NCBI RefSeq assembly: GCF_900461555.1
Contig: NZ_UGOX01000002.1
Span: 1-64,000, forward strand
DNA length: 64,000 nucleotides
Origin: Legionella quinlivanii
GTDB taxonomy: Bacteria > Pseudomonadota > Gammaproteobacteria > Legionellales > Legionellaceae
Reading direction: 5' to 3'
Made by a program: the position numbers and the translations under genes. Numbering within the stretch: position 1 is the stretch's first letter; the number at the start of each line of letters is the position of its first letter. Shown here in pieces: positions 25,479 through 33,812 of this stretch. The notes under the pieces are model-generated. The model was not told where the DNA came from. It worked only from the letters and a program-made list of their open reading frames with translations, and did no database searches.

Positions 25479-27521
25479 ATGCATTATTTAAAACTATTAG
25501 CGGAACTAAAAGTCAGACTGAAAGCAAAATCAGAAGCTCTCAAAAATTTACTTGCTGAATATCAGCCATTCGATGTAACGGATTATGAAATTGAACGTTG
25601 TATCCGGACAATTGATGGTATTGAAGAAAATTCGGCTTACTTGAATTGCACACAATCGATTGATTCAATCGCTATTATGCTGCCAAGCAATTTACCACTT
25701 TATTCTCTTTTAATTTTTGCAATTATTCCCTCATTCCTAAGCAAATCAGTTCATGTGAGACCTAATTCAATTCTTCAGGAACTCAATTTAATATCTAGAA
25801 TTTATGATGAACTCGATTTGGATAATTTATTTCCCAACGTAGGGGTTGTGAATGAAGAGCATGCTGGATTTGAAAAATATATCCGAAACGCCAACCTGGT
25901 AATTTTTACAGGGAAACCCTCCAACGCCGAAAAATTCCTGAAATTAATGAAGCAGGACACTTTACTGATCATCAATGGTGCAGGACATAATCCTGTTGTA
26001 GTCACTGAAACAGCTAATATTGAAGAAGCCGTAAAAGGTGCGACTCTTTTGAAAGGCTTCAATAGTGGTCAGGATTGTGCTGGCCCTGACGCCATTCTGG
26101 TTCACCGCAAGATAGCTGAAAAGTTTATCGAACAATTTCAGCAGGCATTTAACAGCTTGCCCGCGGGAGCTTGTGATGATCCTAATACAATTATTGGGCC
26201 TATTCACCGATTGAGTGAGCTTCAACGTTTAATGATGCTCATTCATCAAAATAAAAAGGATATTCTTTCAGGTGGAATAATCAACCTTAATACGTCCCAA
26301 ATAAGTCCCACCATCATTGTGCGTGGAATCGAACGCTATCCGAATTTTAAAGAGGTCTATGGCCCTGTTGCTTTTATTCATCCTTATAAAGAAGATCGGG
26401 ATTTAAGTCTTTATTTTAACGATTTAGATGGACAATATAGTGCTAACAGGATGTATGTTAGCCTTTATGGCGATAGCGAGTACATATCCAGCAGGGATGA
26501 CGCGGTCAACCCGGGCCGGCCAGGTAATGTCGGAATTGTCCTGAAAAATGAAACTATTCATGACGTTGAAATAGGTTATAAAGCCTATGGTGGCTATAGC
26601 ATGGGAGCGTCTGGTATAGTTAAAAAATCATCGACGGGAACGCAGCGCGCAGCGATGCCGATTCTTATTCCAGAGGTAATTGTTAAATATCTGATTAACA
26701 ACCAGGATTTGCCTAAATCTTATGAGGAAAAAACTTCTCAACCCAGAGGACCCTCTATCTTGCGAAACAAGAATGATATTGAACCTATTGTTCTTGATTT
26801 TCAACAGACAGTGACCAGGGCTTTCGGTGATCTTCTTGCTTTTGGCTTTGTGTTTGGTAGCGCCGCAAAAGGAAAGCTTAAAGTGAAAGGGGATGATTGC
26901 GATGATCTGGATACTTTCGTTTGTTTAAAGAATGAAAGTCCGGAAACTGAGGCAATTTATCTTGAAGAGCTAAAGAAATTACACTACAAATACAATTTGA
27001 AAGTGGATGACGTCTTTCCAGCTGAAATCATGACTCTGGAGACTCTAAAAGAGGCAATTTCCAGAGCGAGCAAGCATGATGTATCCATCTGGAAACCCAT
27101 CGAAGGCCAAATGTTCGATGATTTATTTTGGGTTCATTCCCTGACAGACAAAAAAACGGGATTTATTGGTGATGGTAAACTTATGTCCTCTTTAATTAAG
27201 TCGGCTCAAAGCAATATCTATCGTTGGCAAAAACAAATTATTGCAGAAATCAAAGGAAGTTCCACATTACCTCTACATTTGCACAGCACCTTTTCAGGCT
27301 TGGGCAAAGATCAGATTATTGAAAAAATGGAAAAAATGCCACCCCACTTGGTGGTACATCTTGGCTTGAATTATATAAATGAAAATAATAAGAAATTTGA
27401 TCAATCTATTCAAAACTCAATTCAAGCGCAAAAGGAAGGCATGGGATTTTTCCAATTACCTACTCCTGGACAGCGTTCAACGACTCCTATTTTACCCAGA
27501 CCTGGCGTGTTAAATACTTAA
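25479..27521 (+). CDS. Aldehyde dehydrogenase-like/nucleotidyltransferase fusion
   Basis: A 680-residue two-domain protein. Residues about 50-400 resemble the aldehyde dehydrogenase/acyl reductase fold: FTGKPSNAEKF, INGAGHNPVVV in the place of the ELGGKNP motif, and NSGQDCAGPDAI with the presumed nucleophile Cys200. The general-base Glu of ELGG is replaced, so chemistry may differ from a standard ALDH. Residues about 440-560 look like a nucleotidyltransferase: FVFGSAAKG (Gly460-Ser461) and DDLDTFV (Asp476, Asp478). The tail (630-680) is Pro-rich. It heads a tight three-gene operon with a 62-aa protein and a GNAT enzyme. I know no family with this architecture; a role in making or modifying a small molecule or nucleotide-linked metabolite is inference. 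Confidence 0.7.
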   Translation: MHYLKLLAELKVRLKAKSEALKNLLAEYQPFDVTDYEIERCIRTIDGIEENSAYLNCTQSIDSIAIMLPSNLPLYSLLIFAIIPSFLSKSVHVRPNSILQELNLISRIYDELDLDNLFPNVGVVNEEHAGFEKYIRNANLVIFTGKPSNAEKFLKLMKQDTLLIINGAGHNPVVVTETANIEEAVKGATLLKGFNSGQDCAGPDAILVHRKIAEKFIEQFQQAFNSLPAGACDDPNTIIGPIHRLSELQRLMMLIHQNKKDILSGGIINLNTSQISPTIIVRGIERYPNFKEVYGPVAFIHPYKEDRDLSLYFNDLDGQYSANRMYVSLYGDSEYISSRDDAVNPGRPGNVGIVLKNETIHDVEIGYKAYGGYSMGASGIVKKSSTGTQRAAMPILIPEVIVKYLINNQDLPKSYEEKTSQPRGPSILRNKNDIEPIVLDFQQTVTRAFGDLLAFGFVFGSAAKGKLKVKGDDCDDLDTFVCLKNESPETEAIYLEELKKLHYKYNLKVDDVFPAEIMTLETLKEAISRASKHDVSIWKPIEGQMFDDLFWVHSLTDKKTGFIGDGKLMSSLIKSAQSNIYRWQKQIIAEIKGSSTLPLHLHSTFSGLGKDQIIEKMEKMPPHLVVHLGLNYINENNKKFDQSIQNSIQAQKEGMGFFQLPTPGQRSTTPILPRPGVLNT

Positions 27522-27531
27522 GGAGAATCAG

Positions 27532-27720
27532 ATGAGAGCATCCGACCTGATAGAAGAAATTTTACTAGAGTCATTAAATGACTACATGAAAAAAAATAAA
27601 TTGGTGATCAGTAAAGTTGAGGCAGGCGCATTGGCAAATCAATCCGAATTTAGTAATGGTTTAACAATCACAATGGATGATGGCAAAATGGTGGAAATTC
27701 TAATTTATGAGTCCGAGTAA
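27532..27720 (+). CDS. Hypothetical 62-aa operon protein
   Basis: A small acidic protein (MRASDLIEEILLESLNDYMK, ending EILIYESE), 10 bp after the ALDH-NTase stop with AAGGAGAATCAG as ribosome site. Its stop overlaps the next start (TAATG). It has an N-terminal helix followed by beta-like sequence and no cysteine. Tight coupling on both sides argues for a subunit or carrier-like partner, but it lacks a recognisable carrier Ser or Cys motif. Confidence 0.65.
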   Translation: MRASDLIEEILLESLNDYMKKNKLVISKVEAGALANQSEFSNGLTITMDDGKMVEILIYESE

Positions 27721-28235
27721 TGACAATTGGCCACCATTGTAAAATTAAGAAAGCAATACCTGAGGACGCACAGGCAATTATTGAATTTTTAAATGCTGTT
27801 GGAGGAGAAACGGATTTCCTTACGTTTGGTCTGAATGAGTTTCCAATTTCTGTGGAAGATGAAAGCAAAATTATTACTGAATGCATTAGCGAAGAAAGGA
27901 ATTTAATGTTAGTTGGAAAAGTAAATGATCAGATCATATCGCAACTTTTCCTAGAAACGTCTGCTCAATCCAGATTGAAGCACATTGGTTATATTGGTTT
28001 AACTGTGCTTCGTAATTATTGGGGGCAGAAAGTGGGTTCAGAAATGCTTGCGCAGGCAATTGAATGGGCTAAACAGAAGCAACTGGTCAAACTTCAGCTT
28101 CAGGTCCGTACAGATAATCATCAGGCAATTCAGTTGTATAAAAAATTTGGTTTTGTTTGTGAGGGGACAGTAGTTAAAGCCTTGAGAATTGGAGAGCATT
28201 ATTTCGATGATTTTTTAATGGGGTTGATTATATGA
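27720..28235 (+). CDS. GNAT-family N-acetyltransferase
   Basis: A 171-residue single GNAT domain of the RimI/Acetyltransf_1 type. Motif A is visible as GLTVLRNYWGQKVGSEML (acetyl-CoA pyrophosphate loop QKVGSE), followed by motif B NHQAIQLYKKFGFVCEGT and the C-terminal DDFLMGLII. Start and preceding stop overlap by one base, so it belongs to the operon with the ALDH-NTase fusion. Its acceptor is unknown; it may modify the product of that enzyme or confer self-protection. Confidence 0.88.
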   Translation: MTIGHHCKIKKAIPEDAQAIIEFLNAVGGETDFLTFGLNEFPISVEDESKIITECISEERNLMLVGKVNDQIISQLFLETSAQSRLKHIGYIGLTVLRNYWGQKVGSEMLAQAIEWAKQKQLVKLQLQVRTDNHQAIQLYKKFGFVCEGTVVKALRIGEHYFDDFLMGLII

Positions 28236-28362
28236 GTTTCATGTGCTTGCTGATATCTATTTAGGAATTGCACATACATTTTGCATTGCGTTCAGCGGAA
28301 ATCCATCTTATCATGCTTCTTTGTCAGAATCAGAATACAAACAATTTAAGTAAGACTATTTA

Positions 28363-29457
28363 ATGAAAGAAATTGATGTACAACTTTTTACCGCTTGCGA
28401 AAAGGGATCATTGGATACGGTAAAAAAAACTATTATGCTGGGTGCAGATGTCAACGCAGAAAATCATCATCAATTTATTTCATTACATATCGCTGCGCGT
28501 GCGGGTTATGTCGATATTGTTGATCATTTATTAGATTGTGGCGCTTCAATTGAGGCCAGGAATCAGAATGATAATACGCCTTTACATTCAGCTGCATATG
28601 GAAATCAGCCTGCAATGATTATTAAATTAATTAAAAGAGGCGCTAGTCTTTCTGCCGTGAATAAAGATGGAGATACACCACTCCATTCTGCTGCTTGGAA
28701 AGGAAATACTGACGCTGTCATCACTCTTCTTCAGTACAAAGCGGATATAAATAGCAGAAATAATGATGGTGACTCCCCTTTGCACCTTGCTACCTGGAAT
28801 AATCATACCTCTACCATGAGAGCCCTGATTCAAAAAGGTGCAAACCTGGAGGCTGCTTCTAATAGCGATGAGACCCCTTTGCATTTGGCTGTAGCGAAAG
28901 GACATTTGGCCGCTTTTGCTCTTTTGTTAACCAATTCTGCTAATGTGCGTGCTCAGAATAAAAAAAATGAAACAATCTTTGATATGCAGGAGTGGAGTTC
29001 TATTATTCTAAATATGACTCATTTTATACAAGAGTTATCAGCCATTTATTTAAGAAAGTTATCAAATCCCTGCACATTATTTGAATTAGATTTTTTTTAT
29101 TTTATCAATAAAATATTTTTCACTGTTCTATGTAAATTTGAAATTATCAGTCAGTCAAGTCTAATCAGCAATTCTGATAAAAATATTGGTGTAATCTTTC
29201 AATCAAAGAACGAAGCTATAGAGACGATACTTGCTAATGTTTTCTTCATGTTACCCGATTTTAAAAAGGAAATAGGATTATCTGATGGTTATCGAAAAAA
29301 ATGCTCAATACTGTTGAAAGCCACAGGTTTTTTTAAACCTGGTATAGAACTTTTTCCTGAAGATAAACATTGTAATCAGGATATGGTAGAAAAAGAGTTT
29401 GACAAAACATTACTATTATCAGAGTTAGTCGATAACGAATGTTTTAAGTATATCTGA
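28363..29457 (+). CDS. Ankyrin-repeat protein, effector-like
   Basis: A 364-residue protein with about six ankyrin repeats across residues 5-205 (consensus NDxTPLHxAAxxGNxxxVxxLLxxGAD, for example GDTPLHSAAWKGN and DETPLHLAVAKGH). The remaining 160 residues have no recognised domain. No signal peptide is present. Ankyrin proteins of this type are common type IV-secreted effectors in Legionella and Coxiella, and the C-terminus is rich in Glu and Leu as seen in Dot/Icm substrates, but translocation is not demonstrated. It converges with the Sel1 gene and overlaps it by 14 bp. Confidence 0.85.
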   Translation: MKEIDVQLFTACEKGSLDTVKKTIMLGADVNAENHHQFISLHIAARAGYVDIVDHLLDCGASIEARNQNDNTPLHSAAYGNQPAMIIKLIKRGASLSAVNKDGDTPLHSAAWKGNTDAVITLLQYKADINSRNNDGDSPLHLATWNNHTSTMRALIQKGANLEAASNSDETPLHLAVAKGHLAAFALLLTNSANVRAQNKKNETIFDMQEWSSIILNMTHFIQELSAIYLRKLSNPCTLFELDFFYFINKIFFTVLCKFEIISQSSLISNSDKNIGVIFQSKNEAIETILANVFFMLPDFKKEIGLSDGYRKKCSILLKATGFFKPGIELFPEDKHCNQDMVEKEFDKTLLLSELVDNECFKYI

Positions 29458-31267
29458 TTCCTCCAGGTCCGCGACTTTCCATGCAAGAATTAATCATGGA
29501 GAAAATCGTTTTAAAAATTGAATTCTCATCGTTGAGTTGATCATTTGGCTGCAGAAGACTGTCGTTTTCGTTGTAATTCTCACCGCCAGGAGTTTCACAA
29601 ATCAAACTCTGGGCCAATAAGTATAAATCACTTTGCTTATCCATTGCAGCAAGCTCTGCATCCCCCTCAATGATTTCAGCCAAGGGAATATTATGCTGAA
29701 GCTGATTCAATATTTTCTCAGCCATGCTAAGAAAATTATTAGTAAATGAATTAAAAAAACAGCAGGATCGTCGTCTTTTAAGTTTGTTTTTCTCAATGAT
29801 AACAAACGTTTCAAAAGCTATAATGTGCTTTTTTTGAAGGTCATTTTGCTCTATAGGAATAAGATCTACGAAACGATTAAAAAGCATTTGATCTGTTAAT
29901 AAACTATCCTCCTCTTTTTGTATCTCACGTTGAAGATTAACTATTAAACGATAACAGCCGAAATCCCCCTTTTTATAGGCTTTATAATAGAATATACAGG
30001 CTTGATTAATGCGTATTACCTGCCTTTCAGGAGACAAATCAGTAATTTTCGCTAATTCGAGATTCCCCAGCCGATAATAATCATTTGCTGATAGATCATT
30101 TCTTTGGGCCAGATAGGTTGAGTAGACTTTAAGAGCATTTTCACGATTATTGGCTTGTAGTTCCAGTTTAAATTCAAGATATTTCAATTTGGATAAATGA
30201 ATTAAACACTCGCTGTCGCTGGTTACGAATAAATTAATCAGAGCTTGCCGTAATTCATTTTCAACTTCAAAGTCAAGTAAGTAAATAATTCTATTATATA
30301 AAAGCTGGATTAAATAATTGGGGTATGAAATAAAAAGCTCCGAAATTTTTTCAAAGTCTCCTTTGTCCAAATACAAAGTAAAAAGTATCTGCTTACTTTT
30401 TTCAGCATTCGATTTAATGCAAGCCTCAATCAATTGTGTAGGGCTCATTCGAGGCAGTAGACAGTAGGCCTTATAATAAAGCTCGATTGCTTTGCTGAGG
30501 TTAGTGGCCGCTCCTTGTCCTTTTTCAAACATAGAGCCTAGCTCCATCATAGCTCTGGGGCAATTTAAGCTTGCAGCTTTTGTATATAGCTGAATTGCCT
30601 GGCTAAAATTTCGTACCCCATCAATCCCTTGCCGGTGCATTCGGGCTAAATGAAGAATAGCCGTTCTATTGTTCAGAGCCGCTGCTCTTTGATATAAATT
30701 CCGAGCAGCATTAATATTAACAGGTCCTCCCAAACCGCGCTTGAATAATTCAGCTCTTGCAATCATCGCTTGAGTCCAGTTTAAGTCAATTGCTTTGTCA
30801 TAAAATTCAATTGCAAGATCAATATTTGCGTTTATATTTCCCCAGCCATTTTGATAAATTTTTCCTAATTGAAAACTGGCTTTAGGATTATTTAAATCAG
30901 AGGATCGCTTTAACAACTCTATAACTGCAGGGTAGTCAATTAAAGAGCTAGTCCCCACATAAAACAGTTTTGCCAGACAATACATCGCCATATTATTATT
31001 TAATTCGATTGCCTGCTCAAATAAATTAATGGAAAGGTTAATATCGATAATACCAGTCACCCCCCATTGATTAATGATACCTCGAAGGGTTAAGGCGCTT
31101 GAGTAACGAGGATCGGTAGGGAGGATTGCGCTGATTTCTTTGTGAATAAGTTGTAAATGAGCAACAGAGATTTTTTTTTCGTCATGTTGCTGAATCAATA
31201 ATTCATAGGCATTAATTTTCCCTTTAAGAGCCTGGTTAATTAAAAGGGATATAGAGTGAATGGGCAT
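29444..31267 (-). CDS. Sel1-like repeat protein
   Basis: A 607-residue protein with an N-terminal array of Sel1-like repeats (about residues 45-285; unit A...LGxxYxxGxG...N...AIxxYxKA, for example LGKIYQNGWGNINANIDLAI and LGSMFEKGQGAATNLSKAIE). A helical region to about 500 follows, then a short CCFF segment and an acidic tail. There is no N-terminal signal peptide, unlike the periplasmic Sel1 proteins LpnE and EnhC, so a cytoplasmic or translocated role is more likely. Sel1 repeats bind other proteins. Confidence 0.85.
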   Translation of the reverse strand: MPIHSISLLINQALKGKINAYELLIQQHDEKKISVAHLQLIHKEISAILPTDPRYSSALTLRGIINQWGVTGIIDINLSINLFEQAIELNNNMAMYCLAKLFYVGTSSLIDYPAVIELLKRSSDLNNPKASFQLGKIYQNGWGNINANIDLAIEFYDKAIDLNWTQAMIARAELFKRGLGGPVNINAARNLYQRAAALNNRTAILHLARMHRQGIDGVRNFSQAIQLYTKAASLNCPRAMMELGSMFEKGQGAATNLSKAIELYYKAYCLLPRMSPTQLIEACIKSNAEKSKQILFTLYLDKGDFEKISELFISYPNYLIQLLYNRIIYLLDFEVENELRQALINLFVTSDSECLIHLSKLKYLEFKLELQANNRENALKVYSTYLAQRNDLSANDYYRLGNLELAKITDLSPERQVIRINQACIFYYKAYKKGDFGCYRLIVNLQREIQKEEDSLLTDQMLFNRFVDLIPIEQNDLQKKHIIAFETFVIIEKNKLKRRRSCCFFNSFTNNFLSMAEKILNQLQHNIPLAEIIEGDAELAAMDKQSDLYLLAQSLICETPGGENYNENDSLLQPNDQLNDENSIFKTIFSMINSCMESRGPGGIRYT

Positions 31268-31529
31268 TTATAAAATTTAAACACAAAGATGCATTATTCT
31301 ATCAAAATGAACAAAATATGTAAATTTGACGAGGCGCTGTGACTTTTCTACATGTTAGCCAACCGTGAGGTACGGGCATCCTTATAATATCACCACCTGG
31401 TGAAGGTATTATTTTCCCATAAGGGATCAGAAAAAGGTTGTTTAGGAGCCAAGCTAATTAACAACAAATGAATAGACAGAACTATACCCAATAATACACC
31501 TTTAACAATATTTCACATATTATTCCAAT

Positions 31530-31774
31530 CTAAATAACCTCAGTAATAGGATTTGAACGTTTCTGTACATAAATAGACCAACCAGTCCATTTATGATGAC
31601 ATTCTGTTTCTGCTGGGTCTGAGTCCTTTGTGAGTCCAAGTAGGTAAGTCGCATATTCTTTAATCAATTTTTAACCTGAATTTTATTTTTACACATTCTG
31701 CAACTTAAGACCAAGTTGTCAATCTCATAATTGGGTACGGAGTTATCTTTGCGGACAATACAAAGGCTGTTTTC
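31530..31774 (-). pseudogene. Remnant resembling an HNH-type nuclease
   Basis: On the minus strand one frame reads [11 protein letters not shown], then [20 protein letters not shown], whose DNLVLSC..C pattern resembles the zinc-binding part of HNH-like endonucleases. A second frame continues KLIKEYATYLLGL, then WTGWSIYVQKRSN to a stop at 31530. The frames are joined by a shift near 31670, and the N-terminus is missing at the IS fragment that begins near 31785. Confidence 0.4.
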
Positions 31775-31784
31775 TGTTGAATCA

Positions 31785-32235
31785 CCATAGCGCTCGCATT
31801 GACAATGGTCGCTCTTATCGATTATTAAATGTCCTTGATGATTTCAATCGAGAAGGCCTTGCTATCGAAGTGGATTTTTCTTTGCCGGCAGAGCGCGTAA
31901 TAAGAACACTGAATCAGATTATTGAATGGCGAGGCAAGCCCAAGCAGATTCGTTGTGACAATGGACCTGAATATATCAGTAAGTTGCTCAAGCAATGGGC
32001 TGATAAAAATCAGATACAGTTGGTTTTCATTCAACCAGGAAACCCGCAACAAAATGCTTATATTGAACGCTATAATCGTACTGTGCGATATGATTGGTTA
32101 AGCCAATATTTATTTGAAAGTATTGCAGAAGTTCAACTTCATGCGACACAATGGTTGTGGACGTATAATAATGAACGCCCTAATACCGCTATTGGAGGCA
32201 TTCCTCCAAAGAAAAAATTGGCACTAGTGGCCTAA
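31785..32235 (+). pseudogene. IS3-family (IS407-like) OrfB C-terminal fragment
   Basis: About 150 C-terminal residues of an rve-domain transposase different from the other IS3 elements here: [33 protein letters not shown] (second Asp) and [18 protein letters not shown] (Glu), ending [12 protein letters not shown]. The first catalytic Asp and the whole OrfA are missing. Upstream DNA is unrelated. Confidence 0.82.
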
Positions 32236-32290
32236 AGCTCTACTTTTAACTTGGGTTAAAAATGGGGGGATTACCATCGGGCAAATCGAC

Positions 32291-32319
32291 TAAGTCTGAT
32301 TAAATCGTATAACTAAACT
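32291..32319. repeat. 29-bp dispersed palindrome, copy A
   Basis: TAAGTCTGATTAAATCGTAT and onward, a degenerate copy of the palindrome best preserved at 35781-35809. It lies two bases before the start codon of the 32321 gene. Confidence 0.6.
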
Positions 32320-32320
32320 T

Positions 32321-33016
32321 ATGCCGACTGGCTGCAGCATCCACCAGGTTTTCCTGCTTCGCTATTATGAATCGCAAATAGATGATAAATTACAATTAAT
32401 CAAGCCGATTAGGGATATTATGGTTAACCCAGGATTCTTTGATAAACCAACATTTCTGGAAAATGGTCACTCTGATATTTCTATTTTAGAAACGTTACGA
32501 AGTGAAATTAGTGATGAGGAACGGAATGCTTTCATTGAACAAGTTTCCCAGCTAAAGAGTTTTAACTCCAAATTCTATCAATTATTATATAATCGCTGGC
32601 AAATTATTATTCATAGAATAGGACTCGAAGAAAACAAAGCTAAAGAACTCGTAAAAGCTACACTAATCCACGCGCTTACTGATTATCATCTGCCAAGATC
32701 ATATTTTACCGAACAGGATATACATCAAGTTCATTTAGATTTGGATATATTGTTTACACTGGCTAAATACGATAGAGATTCTCAAAATTATAAAAATGCC
32801 TACGACAGCATTCAGTCCATCTTGGGCAATAAGAAGTTTGAACCAGTAGAAAAGAGGCTTGCCAGCTGGCTTACTCTTTTAGATAAAATAACGGCAGAAC
32901 AAGGTAAAGCTTTCAAAGCTTTAGAAATTTTATTGAAGCAATACAAGGAACATTTCGAGAAACCCCGCAAAGAACATGAAGAATTCTTGTCCAATGAAGA
33001 AATGAAGTTTATTTAG
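32321..33016 (+). CDS. Hypothetical 231-aa protein, possibly 5' truncated
   Basis: A helix-rich soluble protein with no recognised family. Its N-terminal residues (MPTGCSIHQVFLLRYYE) lie at the edge of a dispersed palindrome and have no clear ribosome site, so the gene may be the 3' part of a longer one. The C-terminal half (TLAKYDRDSQNYKNAYDSIQ, then KAFKALEILLKQYKEHF) has a TPR-like look. No signal peptide or membrane segment. Confidence 0.5.
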   Translation: MPTGCSIHQVFLLRYYESQIDDKLQLIKPIRDIMVNPGFFDKPTFLENGHSDISILETLRSEISDEERNAFIEQVSQLKSFNSKFYQLLYNRWQIIIHRIGLEENKAKELVKATLIHALTDYHLPRSYFTEQDIHQVHLDLDILFTLAKYDRDSQNYKNAYDSIQSILGNKKFEPVEKRLASWLTLLDKITAEQGKAFKALEILLKQYKEHFEKPRKEHEEFLSNEEMKFI

Positions 33017-33140
33017 AACTAACCAGGATACTGACGGGATCAAATTCCAGTTACATTTTAAACTAGTAGAGATTCAAGAGCTCATTAGAAGAAATCCAAT
33101 AGTTACTCTTGTTAATCAATTTGAATTATTTATTCGCTCG

Positions 33141-33160
33141 TGTTATCATATATGATAACA
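33141..33160. promoter_or_regulatory. Operator of TA locus 3
   Basis: A perfect 20-bp palindrome (arms TGTTATCATA and TATGATAACA) ends 16 bp before the toxin start. Confidence 0.75.
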
Positions 33161-33176
33161 ACAGAAAGTAATTGCA

Positions 33177-33521
33177 ATGACCTGGAACATCGAGTTTTAT
33201 AATGATTCTGTAGAAGAAGCTATTCTGGAAATGCCTCCAAAAATTCAGGCTAGAATGCTTAGGCTTCTAGAATTAATTGAAGAGCACGGAGCAAATTTGG
33301 GGCCACCACATACTGAATCCATGGGCGATGGTCTTTTTGAAATTAGAGCAAAAGCCAAAGAAGGTATAGGTCGTTCTCTTTATTGTTACATGAAAGGGCG
33401 CCATATTATTGTGTTACTTGCCTTTGTTAAGAAAAGTAGCAAAACGCCTAGGTCTGAACTTGAATTAGCGAGAAAGAGAAAATCGGAGGTTGAAAATGAG
33501 CATTCAAAGCCTAAAAAATAA
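33177..33521 (+). CDS. HigB-like (Gp49 family) toxin of TA locus 3
   Basis: A 114-residue RelE-superfamily toxin of the phage-derived Gp49-like/HigB type: MTWNIEFYNDSVEEAI, PPKIQARMLRLLELIEEHG, GDGLFEIRAKAKEGIGRSLY and the HIIVLLAFVKKSSKTPRSEL strand with the family Lys/Thr-Pro motif. It is followed by its antitoxin with a 26-bp overlap. It would cleave ribosome-bound mRNA. Confidence 0.88.
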   Translation: MTWNIEFYNDSVEEAILEMPPKIQARMLRLLELIEEHGANLGPPHTESMGDGLFEIRAKAKEGIGRSLYCYMKGRHIIVLLAFVKKSSKTPRSELELARKRKSEVENEHSKPKK

Positions 33522-33801
33522 AGCCCTTAAAAATCCTGAAGTAAAAGCTGAGTACGATTTATTAGAGCAAGAGTTTGCTTTGATAGATACATTACTTTCC
33601 ATGAGAAGAAAATCTGGACTAACCCAGGAAGAGATAGCAAAAAAAATGGGAACTCAAAAAGGGAATATCTCACGCTTAGAAAAAGGTAATGGGAATCCTA
33701 GCTGGAAAACAATTCAAAATTACGCACATGCCTGTGGATTTGAAGTTTCTATGAAAGTTAAAACCATGTCTTCGCAACATAAAAATAATGTCGCTAATTG
33801 A
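33496..33801 (+). CDS. XRE-family antitoxin of TA locus 3 (HigA-like)
   Basis: About 101 residues from the ATG at 33496, which follows GGAGG at the right distance; an in-frame TTG two codons earlier is not needed. The helix-turn-helix is SGLTQEEIAKKMGTQKGNIS, and the N-terminal helix (LKNPEVKAEYDLLEQEF) is the usual toxin-contact part. It is translationally coupled to the toxin. IS256 copy 2 has inserted just beyond its stop codon, leaving it intact. Confidence 0.88.
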   Translation: MSIQSLKNKALKNPEVKAEYDLLEQEFALIDTLLSMRRKSGLTQEEIAKKMGTQKGNISRLEKGNGNPSWKTIQNYAHACGFEVSMKVKTMSSQHKNNVAN

Positions 33802-33803
33802 GA

Positions 33804-33812
33804 GAGGAGGGG
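33804..33812. repeat. Target-site duplication of IS256 copy 2 (left)
   Basis: GAGGAGGGG here is repeated at 35199-35207 on the other side of the IS, a 9-bp duplication as expected for the IS256 family (8-9 bp). Confidence 0.8.

Noticed and set aside
28236..28352. Short frame reading LADIYLGIAHTFCIAFSGN
   Set aside because: It looks somewhat protein-like but has only 37 codons, a GTG start and no support; possibly a decayed gene tail.
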